From positions 1-64,000 of the forward strand of contig NZ_JAFZKX010000067.1 in NCBI RefSeq assembly GCF_017551775.1: 64,000 nt of DNA. The letters run 5' to 3'. A program made the translations under genes and the position numbers. This DNA comes from Fibrobacter sp. Its GTDB lineage: Bacteria; Fibrobacterota; Fibrobacteria; Fibrobacterales; Fibrobacteraceae. Numbering within the stretch: position 1 is the stretch's first letter; every line of letters starts with the position of its first letter. The notes under the pieces were generated by a model. The model saw nothing but the letters and a program-made list of their open reading frames with translations. It did not search any database and had not been told where the DNA came from. Positions 18,109-26,183 of this stretch are shown here, in pieces.

Positions 18109-18202
18109 CATTTTGTGTAAAGAGTGGCGCGGGCCGGCAAATCGTGCGGGCCCTTCCTGAAATTCTCTAGTAACTGGGAACTAAGAACTTGGAACTATTT
18201 TC

Positions 18203-18208
18203 TATCTT
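18203..18208 (+). promoter_or_regulatory. TATCTT box 7 nt before lysA
   Basis: TATCTT, then TGTCCCC, then ATG at 18216. There is no purine-rich ribosome site, so translation of a leaderless message is likely. Just upstream (18170-18195) is low-complexity text of the type AACTGGGAACTAAGAACTTG. Confidence 0.55.
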
Positions 18209-18215
18209 TGTCCCC

Positions 18216-19475
18216 ATGAATTATTCTATCCCTCAAGAAGTTTTTGTCAAGGCTGCCGAACAGTACGGCACCCCGCTCTGGATTTACGACCGCGCCACCA
18301 TCGAGAAGTGCGTGAAAGATGTCCAGGTTTTTGACACCGTTCGTTTTGCCCAGAAGGCATGCCCGAACCTCTCCGTGGTTTCGCTCATCCGCAAGCTCGG
18401 CTGCGTCGTCGACGCCGTCTCTGCCGGTGAAATCGTCCGCGCCCTCAAGGCCGGATTCAAGGGCGGCCAGCAGAAGGGCAAGGCTCCCGAGATTGTCTAC
18501 ACCGCCGATATCTTCGACAAGGATGCCCTCGAGCTCGTGAAGGAACACAACATCGCCGTGAACGTGGGTTCGCCGGACATGATCCAGCAGCTCGCCGATT
18601 TCGGCGTGAAGTCCGAACTTACCATCCGTGTGAACCCGGGCTTCGGCCACGGCCATTCCCGCAAGACCAACACCGGTGGCGACCTTTCCAAGCACGGCAT
18701 TTGGCACGAACAGATCAAGGACTGCATCAAGCTCGCGCAGGCGAACGGCATGTGGATTACCGGCCTGCACATGCACATCGGTTCCGGCACGGACTTCGAA
18801 CACCTCGCGCAAGTTTGCGACGCCATGGTCGATGCTAGCCGCCGCCTGGGCAGCCATCTCCGCACCATCAGTGCAGGGGGCGGCCTCCCGATTCCGTACC
18901 ACGAAGAGGAAAAAGGCAACCGCATCGACGTGAACGCCTACTACAAGCTGTGGGATGACGCCCGCAAAAAAATCCAGCAGAGCATCGGCCACGAGGTTCA
19001 CCTGGAAGTCGAACCGGGCCGTTACTTGGTGGCCGAGAGTGGTTACCTGATGGCTGAAATCCGCGCGGTCAAGAAGCAGGGCGACAACCTGTTCTACCTG
19101 GTGGACGCCGGCTTTACCGACCTGGTGCGCCCGAGTTTCTACGGCAGCTACCACGGCATTTCCATCATCGCCCGCGACGGTCGCGAACTGAACGAGACGG
19201 TCGATGCAGTGGTGGCAGGCCCGCTATGCGAATCCGGTGACGTGTTCACTCAGGAAGAAGGTGGCTTCGTCGTGACGCGCAAGCTCCCGAAGGCGAAGGT
19301 CGGCGACTTGTTGATTCTCCATGACGCGGGTGCCTACGGCGCCGCCATGAGCAGCAACTACAATAGCCGTCGTTACGCTGCCGAAACGATGTACACGAAC
19401 GGCGAATTGAAGGTAGTGCGCGAACGCCAGAGCTTCGAACAATTATTGCAGAACGACCGCATTATCGATTTATAA
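18216..19475 (+). CDS. lysA: diaminopimelate decarboxylase
   Basis: 419 residues from the ATG at 18216. The enzyme removes CO2 from meso-diaminopimelate to give lysine, using pyridoxal phosphate. The PLP lysine is K47 in RFAQKACPN; the family often has Y-A-x-K-A-N here, so RFAQKAC is slightly unusual. Other motifs: HMHIGSGTDF, the phosphate-binding SAGGGLPIPY, EPGRYLVAESG, GPLCESGDVF with the active-site Cys, and HDAGAYGAAMSSNYNSR. It is a fold-type III enzyme, normally dimeric and cytoplasmic. The gene stands alone and is not in a lysine operon. Confidence 0.95.
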   Translation: MNYSIPQEVFVKAAEQYGTPLWIYDRATIEKCVKDVQVFDTVRFAQKACPNLSVVSLIRKLGCVVDAVSAGEIVRALKAGFKGGQQKGKAPEIVYTADIFDKDALELVKEHNIAVNVGSPDMIQQLADFGVKSELTIRVNPGFGHGHSRKTNTGGDLSKHGIWHEQIKDCIKLAQANGMWITGLHMHIGSGTDFEHLAQVCDAMVDASRRLGSHLRTISAGGGLPIPYHEEEKGNRIDVNAYYKLWDDARKKIQQSIGHEVHLEVEPGRYLVAESGYLMAEIRAVKKQGDNLFYLVDAGFTDLVRPSFYGSYHGISIIARDGRELNETVDAVVAGPLCESGDVFTQEEGGFVVTRKLPKAKVGDLLILHDAGAYGAAMSSNYNSRRYAAETMYTNGELKVVRERQSFEQLLQNDRIIDL

Positions 19476-19497
19476 GCGGCGTATAACTTCGTTGCTT

Positions 19498-19532
19498 GCC
19501 TTTTCGCGTACTTCTATGTACGCCACGAAGGC
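19498..19532. repeat. inverted repeat downstream of lysA
   Basis: A two-part hairpin: GCCTT...AAGGC outside and GCGTAC-TTCTAT-GTACGC inside. No T-run follows directly. It could be a terminator variant or a dispersed element. The rest of 19476-19712 contains a T-rich run (19570-19580) and nothing else recognisable. Confidence 0.4.
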
Positions 19533-19712
19533 TCGCGCCTTGTTCTACTTGCTTCTAAATCAATAATTAGATGCGTTTTTTTTTGTTGCATCTCGATAAT
19601 TAAAACATTGAGTTTCAAAAATCGGGCGGCGCCATGGTGCGTTGCCCCTTTTCAATTTAAAAGGAAATTTCTATTTTTCGCCCCGTAGAACATACCCTTC
19701 CAAGGAGCTTTT

Positions 19713-21191
19713 ATGGGCGGCTTTTGTGGTGTTGTTTCCAAGTCAGATTGCGTATGCGATCTTTTCTTCGGGACTGACTATCATTCGCATCTCGGGACGC
19801 ATCGCGGCGGCATGGCCGTGTTGAAGTCCGACGGAAATTTCCATCGTTCCATCCACAACATCCAGAACACGCCGTTCCGCAGCAAGTTCGAACACGATTT
19901 GGCAACCTTCGCCGGTAACGTCGGTGTGGGCGTCATTTCCGATACCGACCCGCAGCCGCTGGTGATGAGCACCAAGCTCGGGACTTTTGCGATCGTGACC
20001 GTGGGCCTCATCGCGAACATCGAGGAACTGAAGGAAGAACTCTTCCACAACAACTGCATGCAGCTGCAGTACTCCACCACTAGCGGGATGGTCGGCCCGA
20101 CCGAAGTCGTTTCCGCTCTCATCGCGACGCAGGCTTCCATCGTGGATGGCCTCAAGTATGTGCACGAGAAGGTGAAGGGCAGCTGCTCCGTGCTGCTCAT
20201 GGATAGCACGGGCCGCTTCTACGCGAGCCGCGACAAGTGGGGCCGCACGCCGATTATCCTCGGTAAGAAAGAAGGCTCGATGATTGCCGTGCAGGAAAGC
20301 TGCGCGCTCCCGAACCTCGGCTACGAGTACGTGCGCGACATGGGCCCGGGCGAGGTGGTCGAGCTCACTGCTGAAAAGGACATCTGCCTGGTCGAACCGC
20401 GCAAGAAGATGGCCATCTGCTCGTTCCTCTGGGTCTACTACGGTTACCCGGCCTCGAGCTACGAAGGCCGCAATGTGGAAATGACGCGCTACCGCTGTGG
20501 TTCCGCGCTTGCCAAGCGCACTCCCACCGAGGCCGACGCCGCCTGCGGTATTCCGGATTCCGGCACGTCTCATGCTCTCGGTTATGCGCACGAGGCCGGC
20601 GTGAAGTTCGCCCGCCCGTTCGTGAAGTACACGCCCACGTGGGCCCGCTCCTTTATGCCGCAGGACCAGCGCCAGCGCGAACATGTGGCTTCCATGAAGC
20701 TCATCCCGGTTCCGGGACTCATCCGCGACCGCCGTCTCGTGTTTTGCGACGACTCCATCGTGCGCGGTACGCAGCTCGGCAAGCAGGCCGCCAAGCTCTA
20801 CTCCCTCGGCTGCAAGGAAACGCACATGCGCATCGCCTGCCCGCCGTTAGTTTATCCGTGCAAGTTCATCAACTTCTCGCGTTCCAAGAGCGTCTACGAC
20901 CTCATCACGCGCCGTTACATCCGCGAAAAGGAAGGCGAGAACGCCGATATCGCGAAGTACACCGACCCGGATAGCGAAGCCTACCAGGGAATGGTCGAAT
21001 ACATCCGCAAGAACCTGAACTTGACGACGCTCGCGTTCCAGCGCATCGACGACCTGGTTCATGCCATCGGTCTCCCTGCCGAACAGCTCTGCACCTACTG
21101 CTGGAGCGGTAAGGACTATGCCGAGACGGGTGACTGCTACCATTGCCCCTGCGAAGATGGCGAATGCCACTGCAAGGAGAAGGACAAGTAA
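19713..21191 (+). CDS. purF: amidophosphoribosyltransferase
   Basis: 492 residues. It makes 5-phosphoribosylamine from PRPP and glutamine, the first step of purine synthesis. The N-terminal Ntn glutaminase starts MGGFCGVV, so the catalytic Cys would be Cys5 and four residues must be removed to expose it. The phosphoribosyl half shows RSFMPQDQRQR and the PRPP loop VFCDDSIVRGTQLGKQ (about 345-360). Near the end, LCTYCWSGKD corresponds to the Cys pair that ligates the 4Fe-4S cluster in Bacillus-type PurF. An extra Cys-rich tail follows (CYHCPCEDGECHC). The ATG has AAGGAG upstream. A strong terminator follows the gene. Confidence 0.93.
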   Translation: MGGFCGVVSKSDCVCDLFFGTDYHSHLGTHRGGMAVLKSDGNFHRSIHNIQNTPFRSKFEHDLATFAGNVGVGVISDTDPQPLVMSTKLGTFAIVTVGLIANIEELKEELFHNNCMQLQYSTTSGMVGPTEVVSALIATQASIVDGLKYVHEKVKGSCSVLLMDSTGRFYASRDKWGRTPIILGKKEGSMIAVQESCALPNLGYEYVRDMGPGEVVELTAEKDICLVEPRKKMAICSFLWVYYGYPASSYEGRNVEMTRYRCGSALAKRTPTEADAACGIPDSGTSHALGYAHEAGVKFARPFVKYTPTWARSFMPQDQRQREHVASMKLIPVPGLIRDRRLVFCDDSIVRGTQLGKQAAKLYSLGCKETHMRIACPPLVYPCKFINFSRSKSVYDLITRRYIREKEGENADIAKYTDPDSEAYQGMVEYIRKNLNLTTLAFQRIDDLVHAIGLPAEQLCTYCWSGKDYAETGDCYHCPCEDGECHCKEKDK

Positions 21192-21214
21192 GGTCCTTGG
21201 CATAGTTTTTTGAG

Positions 21215-21252
21215 AATGCGTCCGAGGCGGCATGCCCCGGATGCATTTTTTT
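21215..21252 (+). terminator. terminator after purF
   Basis: Long stem AATGCGTCCGAGGC / GCCCCGGATGCATT with two non-Watson-Crick positions, then a T7 run, starting 24 nt after the stop codon. Confidence 0.8.
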
Positions 21253-21328
21253 GTGCGTAATTTGCGGATTCCCTGTGGCGTCTGCGGTGCGTTTGCTCCC
21301 CCGCGGCGACCGGCTCTCCCTTTTTAAC

Positions 21329-21334
21329 TATATT
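21329..21334 (+). promoter_or_regulatory. TATATT box 9 nt before the start at 21344
   Basis: TATATT, then TGGCACACT, then ATG. It supports the 21344 start for the nucleotidyltransferase-like gene, which has no ribosome site. Confidence 0.5.
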
Positions 21335-21343
21335 TGGCACACT

Positions 21344-21664
21344 ATGGCACTATGCTTAGAAACTGAACAGCTGGAAACAGTCCAGCGGATTCTCGCCCTC
21401 CATTTCGACGGGTTGGAAGTTTGGGCTTACGGCCCCCGGCTCACGGGCGTGGATCTGACTCCCGAAACAGAATTGGACCTTGCGGTTATCGCCGAGCGCC
21501 CCCTGTCGTTCGAGGCTATGACCGCCGTGGAAAAGGCCTTCGCCGATAGCGGCCTCCCGTTCAGGGTGGATGTCATCGACTGGGTCAAGCTCCCGGAATC
21601 CATGCAGAAGAAAATAAAGAAAGAACACGAAGTGGTTCAGGCCGCTGACGAAGAAGCTCGGTAG
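21344..21664 (+). CDS. nucleotidyltransferase-like (MNT-fold) protein
   Basis: 106 residues from the ATG at 21344. The core VWAYGPRLTGVDLTPETELDLAVIA lines up with the minimal nucleotidyltransferase motif (GSR..G......D.D...). Two key positions differ: Pro replaces the usual Ser after Gly, and Glu replaces the first Asp of DxD (ELD). FRVDVIDWVKLPESMQKKI matches the third-Asp strand and the following helix of the family. It may therefore be a weak or inactive transferase, or have altered metal binding. Such proteins are often half of MNT/HEPN toxin-antitoxin pairs, but no HEPN partner is adjacent. The next gene starts 7 nt later on the same strand. Confidence 0.65.
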   Translation: MALCLETEQLETVQRILALHFDGLEVWAYGPRLTGVDLTPETELDLAVIAERPLSFEAMTAVEKAFADSGLPFRVDVIDWVKLPESMQKKIKKEHEVVQAADEEAR

Positions 21665-21670
21665 ATTATT

Positions 21671-23524
21671 ATGAATCGACTCACAACCCTCCTCCTAGTG
21701 TGTGCGCTTTCGGGTTCGCTTTTTGCCCAGGACGATATTTCCAGGGCCAAGGCGATGATTCGTGACGGCAGGTATGCCGAAGCGATTGCCCCCCTCCAGA
21801 AAATTGCCGATTCCAAGAACTTCCGCAAGCACGAAGGCGCTCAGGCCTCTGTGCTCCTTACGGAATGTTACCTGCGCGAGCACAGGCGCGATGACGCCCT
21901 GAAGCTTGCCTCCAAGTTCCTGGAATACCACATGGCATCCGAGTACCGTGAACGCATGGAACTCGCCCGTGCCATCGCGCTCGTGGAGAAGGGCTCCGTG
22001 TACGAGGGTGTCGAGGCCATGCTGCGCATCCTGGCCTATACCAAGAATCCGGCCGCCAAGGGCCACACCAAGGAAGTCGCCATCCAGACGCTTGCCGCGA
22101 GCCTCCTGAATGCCGACCAGCTCCAGGCGCTTTTGGAAAAGTACCCGGTGGACAAGGACGTTGTGGGCTGGATCCAGCTGCAGATGGGTCGCGAATGCCA
22201 GAATGTGAAGCGCTACCGCGCCGCCCGCTACTGGTACAAGAAGGTTGTTAGCGGCGGTGTTGCCGAAAACCTTACCGCTACCGCCCAGCAGGGCCTGGAA
22301 TCCATCGAGGGTCTCGGTGCCGGCATGCCGACGGTGCTCGTGCTCGCTCCGCTTTCGGGCGACTTCGCCGAGTTCGGTACGGCCGCGGTGCAGGGCGTTT
22401 ACCTCGCCCACGAACAGGCGGGCCTTGCAGGCAAGGTGCGCATCCGCACTGCCGATACCCGCGCCGATGCCTCCATCGCGCTCATGCGCACTCAGCAGGC
22501 GGTTAACCAGGACAGCATCGTCGCCGTGATCGGCCCCATCATGAGCGCCCCCGCGGCGACCGTGGCCGCCTGGCTCGGCAGCAACTTCCAGAATATCCCG
22601 ATGCTCACGCCTACCGCGACCGACGACGGCATCGCGAAGATGGGCCCGAACATTTTCCAGGTGAACATCACCATGGACAACCTCGCCCACAAGATTGCGG
22701 ACTTCGCCACGAAGTGCCTCGATATCCGCGAGTTTGCCGTGCTCAGCCCCATCGGGGACTACGGCTCGGCGATGTCCCAGAGCTTCACGCGTGCCGTGGA
22801 GCGTCGCGGTGGAAAGATTTCCGCCTTCAGGAACTACGTCGAAGGCCGTCCGGATTACTCCACCGAGTTCAAGCTTCTGCGCGACGTGCGCTTCAAGCAG
22901 GAAAACCGCAGGCGCAATATCGCCCGCGGCGCGTCTGACCTGGATGCCGTTGGCGCCCGCGAACGCCGCGACTACCTGGCCGATTCCACCATGGAAATTC
23001 CCGGCATCTTCATCCCGTCGACGAACCCGGGCGATGCTGGCCTCATGGTCGGGCAGGTCGCCTACAACAAGATCAAGGGAACGATGCTCGGTACTTCGGG
23101 CTGGTACGGCCGTGAACTCCTGATTCAGGGCAAGCACCTGGTGGACAGCACGTACTTCAGCGTGCCGGGCCTGGACCTCTCGGGTAACAAAGAAGCCTAC
23201 GAGAACTTCTCGAAGGCGTTCAAGGAAAAGTGGGGCGAAGCTCCGGCCGAAGACAAGGTGAGCGGCCTCAGCTACGACGCCGCCAACATCGTGTTCTCCG
23301 GTATCCAGAAGAAGGTCGAGAGCCTCACGAAGTACCTCAACAACACGTCCGTTTTCCAGAGCGTGTACGGCGAAATCAAGTTCACGCGCGGCGCGAACAC
23401 GAACACCAAGGTGGTGACCGTTCGCAAGGGCAAGTTCTACGTGATGGAAGGCTGCAACCTTCCGTCCAATGCGCTCCCCTCGGACGACAAGAAGAAGGAC
23501 GACAAGAAGTCATCCAAGAAATAG
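21671..23524 (+). CDS. periplasmic-binding-protein-fold protein with helical-repeat N-terminus (LppC/PBP-activator-like)
   Basis: 617 residues. A signal peptide ends at SLFA (about residue 20). Residues about 22-215 are TPR-like helical pairs (ARYAEAIAPLQKIA, CQNVKRYRAARYWYKK). From about 217 to 580 comes a type I periplasmic-binding fold of the Leu/Ile/Val kind: VLVLAPLSGDFAEFGTAAVQGVYLA, VAVIGPIMSAPAATVAAWL, FAVLSPIGDYGSAM. The C-terminus is Lys/Asp/Ser-rich. A TPR front end plus this fold matches the LpoA/LppC penicillin-binding-protein activators, so a cell-wall role is possible; ligand binding is the alternative. It starts 7 nt after the preceding gene, so co-transcription is likely. Confidence 0.75.
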   Translation: MNRLTTLLLVCALSGSLFAQDDISRAKAMIRDGRYAEAIAPLQKIADSKNFRKHEGAQASVLLTECYLREHRRDDALKLASKFLEYHMASEYRERMELARAIALVEKGSVYEGVEAMLRILAYTKNPAAKGHTKEVAIQTLAASLLNADQLQALLEKYPVDKDVVGWIQLQMGRECQNVKRYRAARYWYKKVVSGGVAENLTATAQQGLESIEGLGAGMPTVLVLAPLSGDFAEFGTAAVQGVYLAHEQAGLAGKVRIRTADTRADASIALMRTQQAVNQDSIVAVIGPIMSAPAATVAAWLGSNFQNIPMLTPTATDDGIAKMGPNIFQVNITMDNLAHKIADFATKCLDIREFAVLSPIGDYGSAMSQSFTRAVERRGGKISAFRNYVEGRPDYSTEFKLLRDVRFKQENRRRNIARGASDLDAVGARERRDYLADSTMEIPGIFIPSTNPGDAGLMVGQVAYNKIKGTMLGTSGWYGRELLIQGKHLVDSTYFSVPGLDLSGNKEAYENFSKAFKEKWGEAPAEDKVSGLSYDAANIVFSGIQKKVESLTKYLNNTSVFQSVYGEIKFTRGANTNTKVVTVRKGKFYVMEGCNLPSNALPSDDKKKDDKKSSKK

Positions 23525-23534
23525 CGCCGGGCGC

Positions 23535-23774
23535 CTAGCCGGCGTCGGCGTAATCGTCATCGAAGTCGATGTTCGGGCCCGCGATGCTTGCGGCCACGAA
23601 GTCGGCTGATTCTCCCGAACGGTATAAGGACTGCAGGCTCGCATCGTCGATGAGCGACTCGAGCGAAATGCTGCTGATGGCTCCCAGTTCCTCGCGGATG
23701 CGGTTCTTGAATGCCTGGAACCCGGAGTTGATCAGGTAGAAGGATATCGCGGATGTCTTATGGATCGGTTTCAT
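23535..23774 (-). CDS. small hypothetical protein
   Basis: 79 residues from the ATG at 23774, chosen because GGGGGA lies just upstream. It has a helical N-terminal half (MKPIHKTSAISFYLINSGFQAFKNRIREEL) and an acidic C-terminus (GPNIDFDDDYADAG). There is no signal peptide and no recognised family. It converges on the preceding gene with only 10 nt between stops. Confidence 0.5.
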   Translation of the reverse strand: MKPIHKTSAISFYLINSGFQAFKNRIREELGAISSISLESLIDDASLQSLYRSGESADFVAASIAGPNIDFDDDYADAG

Positions 23775-24184
23775 GTTTTCCCCCATACTGTTTCGCAATG
23801 TTCTACGGTATGCCGTGCCGGTCTTGCCCTGCCGTGGCTGTTGGTGGCACGCATGTTAAAAGATTGTTGATTACCTGTTTCTATTATACCTTTTGCGCCC
23901 CTCTCCAGACAAGTGACAGCCGTCAAATAGCGAATTTATAATATTCCACAATGTCGCGCAAAAAACGTGTTTTTCGTACGAAAATGGAAGAAAATGGGAA
24001 CGCCTAACATGGTGAACATCAACACGATACGCTTTGCGCATTTTGTTAGTTTGTTTGTAACAAATGAAACAAGAAAAGCTATTCCACTTTGGATTAATAT
24101 TTCGCCGCTTTGCGTGCGCCTTTGGCCGTTGCGTGCGCCTCTTTTGTATATTTGGGAGCGTTGAATCATTGTGGATTGATTGTC
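23775..24184. other. 410-nt intergenic region between divergent genes
   Basis: No gene is supported here. It contains a perfect inverted repeat TTTGTTA (24042-24048) / TAACAAA (24058-24064) that could be an operator, AT-rich text around 23930-23950 (TTTATAATATTCC), and a TATATT at 24149-24154 about 30 nt upstream of the TPR gene start. The promoters of both flanking genes must lie in it. Confidence 0.4.
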
Positions 24185-25126
24185 ATGTACCGTATATTTC
24201 TTGTCGCTTTGACTTTTGCCTCGCTCGCCTTTGGCGGGTCGCCCGCGCCTACGCTTTCGCTTCCTTCGCCTATCGCGGAAATCGCTGAACGGGTGACCGA
24301 GCGTAACATGGCGCTCGATTACGACAGCGCCTTCGCACTTGCGAAGCAGGTGAGCGCGAAGAATGCGGGCGTGGGATGCGTGCTCGAGAACGTGGTGCTC
24401 GTGAGCCGCTACGACGACCTGGGCGATACGGCCGCGCTTGAATCGGCGGGGAAGAATCTCGAGAAGTGTGCGTCTACCGGGCTCTGGGAAGCCGTGCGCA
24501 AGTTCGAACTCGGTTACGTGCAGATTGAACTGGGCCATTCGGTGAAGGGCGCCATGACGACGCGTTCGGGTGCTAAGTTGTTCGAAGAATCGTCCGAGCT
24601 GGATGCGCAGGCCTTCTACGCCCTCTACGCGTACTACATGGACAAGAGTTTCAGCTGGCTTCCCTTCAAGACGGATCGCCGCGTCGAGTACCTCGCCGTG
24701 GTGGATTCCGCCGCTTCGGTTTCCAAGCAGTTCTGGCCCCTCTTCCTTACCTCGCTCGCCTGGATGTACTACGACAAGGGCGATTACAACGCGGGGCTCA
24801 GGATATTGAAGGTGGGCTTCGGCAAGGCGCCGAACCATCCGGTGCTTCTGCAGCTCAAGGCTGACATGCTCTACAAGCTCAAGCGCTACAAGGAAGCCGC
24901 GGACATCTACGAGAAGAGCGCTACCGATTACCTTGCACGTACCGGGAAGTCCATCCGTTACTGGTGCGCGGCGCTGAACCTGGTGCGCATCTATGCCGAC
25001 ATGGGCGACAAGGAGAAGTCCGCTCGCTGGAAGAAGGCGCTCGACGATCCGGAATACAAGAGGCTCGAACGCCGCATGCCGGAATCGCTCATGGACGACC
25101 TCGAAAGCAGGGACCTGCTGGATTAG
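24185..25126 (+). CDS. secreted TPR-repeat protein
   Basis: 313 residues from the ATG at 24185, which begins a signal peptide (MYRIFLVALTFASLAFG). The rest is helical, with tetratricopeptide-like pairs clearest at the C-terminal side (YNAGLRILKVGFGKAPNHPVLLQLKADML, RYKEAADIYEKSATDYL). TPR proteins are scaffolds, and a periplasmic location fits the signal. No catalytic motif was seen. It is flanked by a long upstream region and is probably a single-gene unit. Confidence 0.65.
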   Translation: MYRIFLVALTFASLAFGGSPAPTLSLPSPIAEIAERVTERNMALDYDSAFALAKQVSAKNAGVGCVLENVVLVSRYDDLGDTAALESAGKNLEKCASTGLWEAVRKFELGYVQIELGHSVKGAMTTRSGAKLFEESSELDAQAFYALYAYYMDKSFSWLPFKTDRRVEYLAVVDSAASVSKQFWPLFLTSLAWMYYDKGDYNAGLRILKVGFGKAPNHPVLLQLKADMLYKLKRYKEAADIYEKSATDYLARTGKSIRYWCAALNLVRIYADMGDKEKSARWKKALDDPEYKRLERRMPESLMDDLESRDLLD

Positions 25127-25219
25127 TTTTGTAAAAACTGCACGTAAACAAAAAATTTACGGCTCATTTTGGGGGGCAAATCCGTTTTAAGGATAGAGAC
25201 ACTTTAAAACGGAGTACCC

Positions 25220-25831
25220 ATGAAAAAAAGTCCGCTGAGGCTGTTCTTCTTTGTGGACGGCTATACGCTGAAGAAGGTGAACGAATTCTACAGGTTTCAC
25301 CACCCTTACCACTCGCGAATCGATTTCCGCTCGCTCAAGAACTGGGCGCGCCACGAGGCCCTGCGCGTGTTTGCGCCCGGCAGCACCTACGCGGTGATGG
25401 ACTGCCACTACTACCACCCGTACAAGGATCCGCACATGTACGGCGGAACGTGGGGCCTTTCGTGCTTCGAGCGGGAGCTGCGTTTCGCGGGATACCAGAT
25501 ACACTACTGCGACCAGGTGGGGCCCGAGGGCGTGAGGCCGAACATGGCCCTGCTCGAGGATGCGCTGCTGTTCGCGAGCTACCGCAAGATGGACGCGGTG
25601 GTGCTGCTCAGTACGCAGGGGCAGTATGCGCCGCTGCCTGACAGGCTGCGCATGATGGGGCTCCCGATGCTTTTGCTCGGGTGGCAGTTCTCGTACTCGA
25701 AGGAGAACCGCTTGGTGCGCTGGAAGACGGACCCGTACCTGCAGGAGCTCGCCACCTTCTACGTGGCGATGGACCGCGTCGCCGAGAGGGGAATCAGCGC
25801 CGCCGACGGTGGCCTGTTCTGCGACGGATAG
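25220..25831 (+). CDS. NYN/LabA-like (PIN-fold) protein
   Basis: 203 residues. The start RLFFFVDGYTLKKVNEFYRF matches the first acidic strand of NYN domains, where N or T often follows D-G. ARHEALRVF, then GPEGVRPNMALLEDALLFASYRKMDAVVLLSTQGQYAPLPDRLRMMG matches the central region that carries the D-x-x-L and later D/S-G-D residues. In typical nucleases the second site reads SGDGDF; here it is STQGQY, so some acidic ligands are lost and catalysis is doubtful. Roles in RNA processing are known for the family. CGGAG lies before the ATG. Confidence 0.7.
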   Translation: MKKSPLRLFFFVDGYTLKKVNEFYRFHHPYHSRIDFRSLKNWARHEALRVFAPGSTYAVMDCHYYHPYKDPHMYGGTWGLSCFERELRFAGYQIHYCDQVGPEGVRPNMALLEDALLFASYRKMDAVVLLSTQGQYAPLPDRLRMMGLPMLLLGWQFSYSKENRLVRWKTDPYLQELATFYVAMDRVAERGISAADGGLFCDG

Positions 25832-25836
25832 CAAAA

Positions 25837-25858
25837 GCCCCAGTTGTTGAACTGGGGC
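25837..25858. terminator. 9-bp hairpin after the NYN-like gene
   Basis: GCCCCAGTT-GTTG-AACTGGGGC. Four A precede it on the plus strand, so it reads as stem plus TTTT in the minus direction. In the plus direction no T-run follows. Confidence 0.55.
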
Positions 25859-25870
25859 GGTTGAAAAGTT

Positions 25871-25907
25871 ACCGGAGGTTCAGTCCCCGAAACGACGAGT
25901 GCTCGGG
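25871..25907 (+). repeat. ACCGGAGGTTCAG repeat, copy 1
   Basis: Begins ACCGGAGGTTCAGTCCCC, continues GAAACGACGAGTGCTCGG. It is near-identical to copy 3 (26143-26180); copy 2 (26047-26085) is more diverged. Downstream TGCTC...GAGCA (25900-25918) could form a short hairpin. Confidence 0.75.
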
Positions 25908-26046
25908 CATCCGTGAGCAACAAACGCCTCGTATTGCGATTACATCGCATAAACCGGCGCCTCAACAATAGAAACAAGTAAACTTTTTTCTGCTGTACTC
26001 GGCTTAGGTTTATTTAACGAGGCGTGGTTGCGAGAGCGAGTGAGAA

Positions 26047-26085
26047 ACCGGAGGTTTCAACACCTAAAATGTCGAACGAGCGGTC
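26047..26085 (+). repeat. ACCGGAGGTT repeat, copy 2 (diverged)
   Basis: Begins ACCGGAGGTTTCAACACC, continues TAAAATGTCGAACGAGCGG and ends GTC like copy 3. It keeps the conserved ends while the middle differs, as expected for a structured element. Confidence 0.6.
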
Positions 26086-26098
26086 TTCTGTGAACGGA

Positions 26099-26122
26099 AA
26101 AGGCTCGTATCAACGAGCCTTT
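26099..26122. terminator. 10-bp hairpin between repeat copies
   Basis: AAAGGCTCGT-ATCA-ACGAGCCTTT, a perfect stem with A/T-rich outer ends, so it could stop transcription either way. It lies 60 nt beyond the stop of the minus-strand outer-membrane gene and is its likeliest terminator. Confidence 0.6.
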
Positions 26123-26142
26123 GCAGTGAGAGAGCACGAGCT

Positions 26143-26180
26143 ACCGGAGGTTCAGTCCCCGAAACATCGAGTGCTCGGTC
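26143..26180 (+). repeat. ACCGGAGGTTCAG repeat, copy 3
   Basis: Begins ACCGGAGGTTCAGTCCCC and continues GAAACATCGAGTGCTCGG. GAGCAC at 26132-26137 can pair with GTGCTC at 26171-26176, enclosing the repeat core in a stem. It ends only 4 nt before the stop codon of the adjacent minus-strand gene. Confidence 0.75.
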
Positions 26181-26183
26181 TTA

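Noticed and set aside
25871-26180. GGTTCAGTCCCC in the repeats as a tRNA T-arm
   Set aside because: The stem does not pair, no acceptor or anticodon arm fits, and three tandem copies with different middles are not tRNAs.
25832-26183. Repeat cluster as a CRISPR array
   Set aside because: Spacing between copies is irregular (139 and 57 nt), repeats vary, and no cas gene is near.
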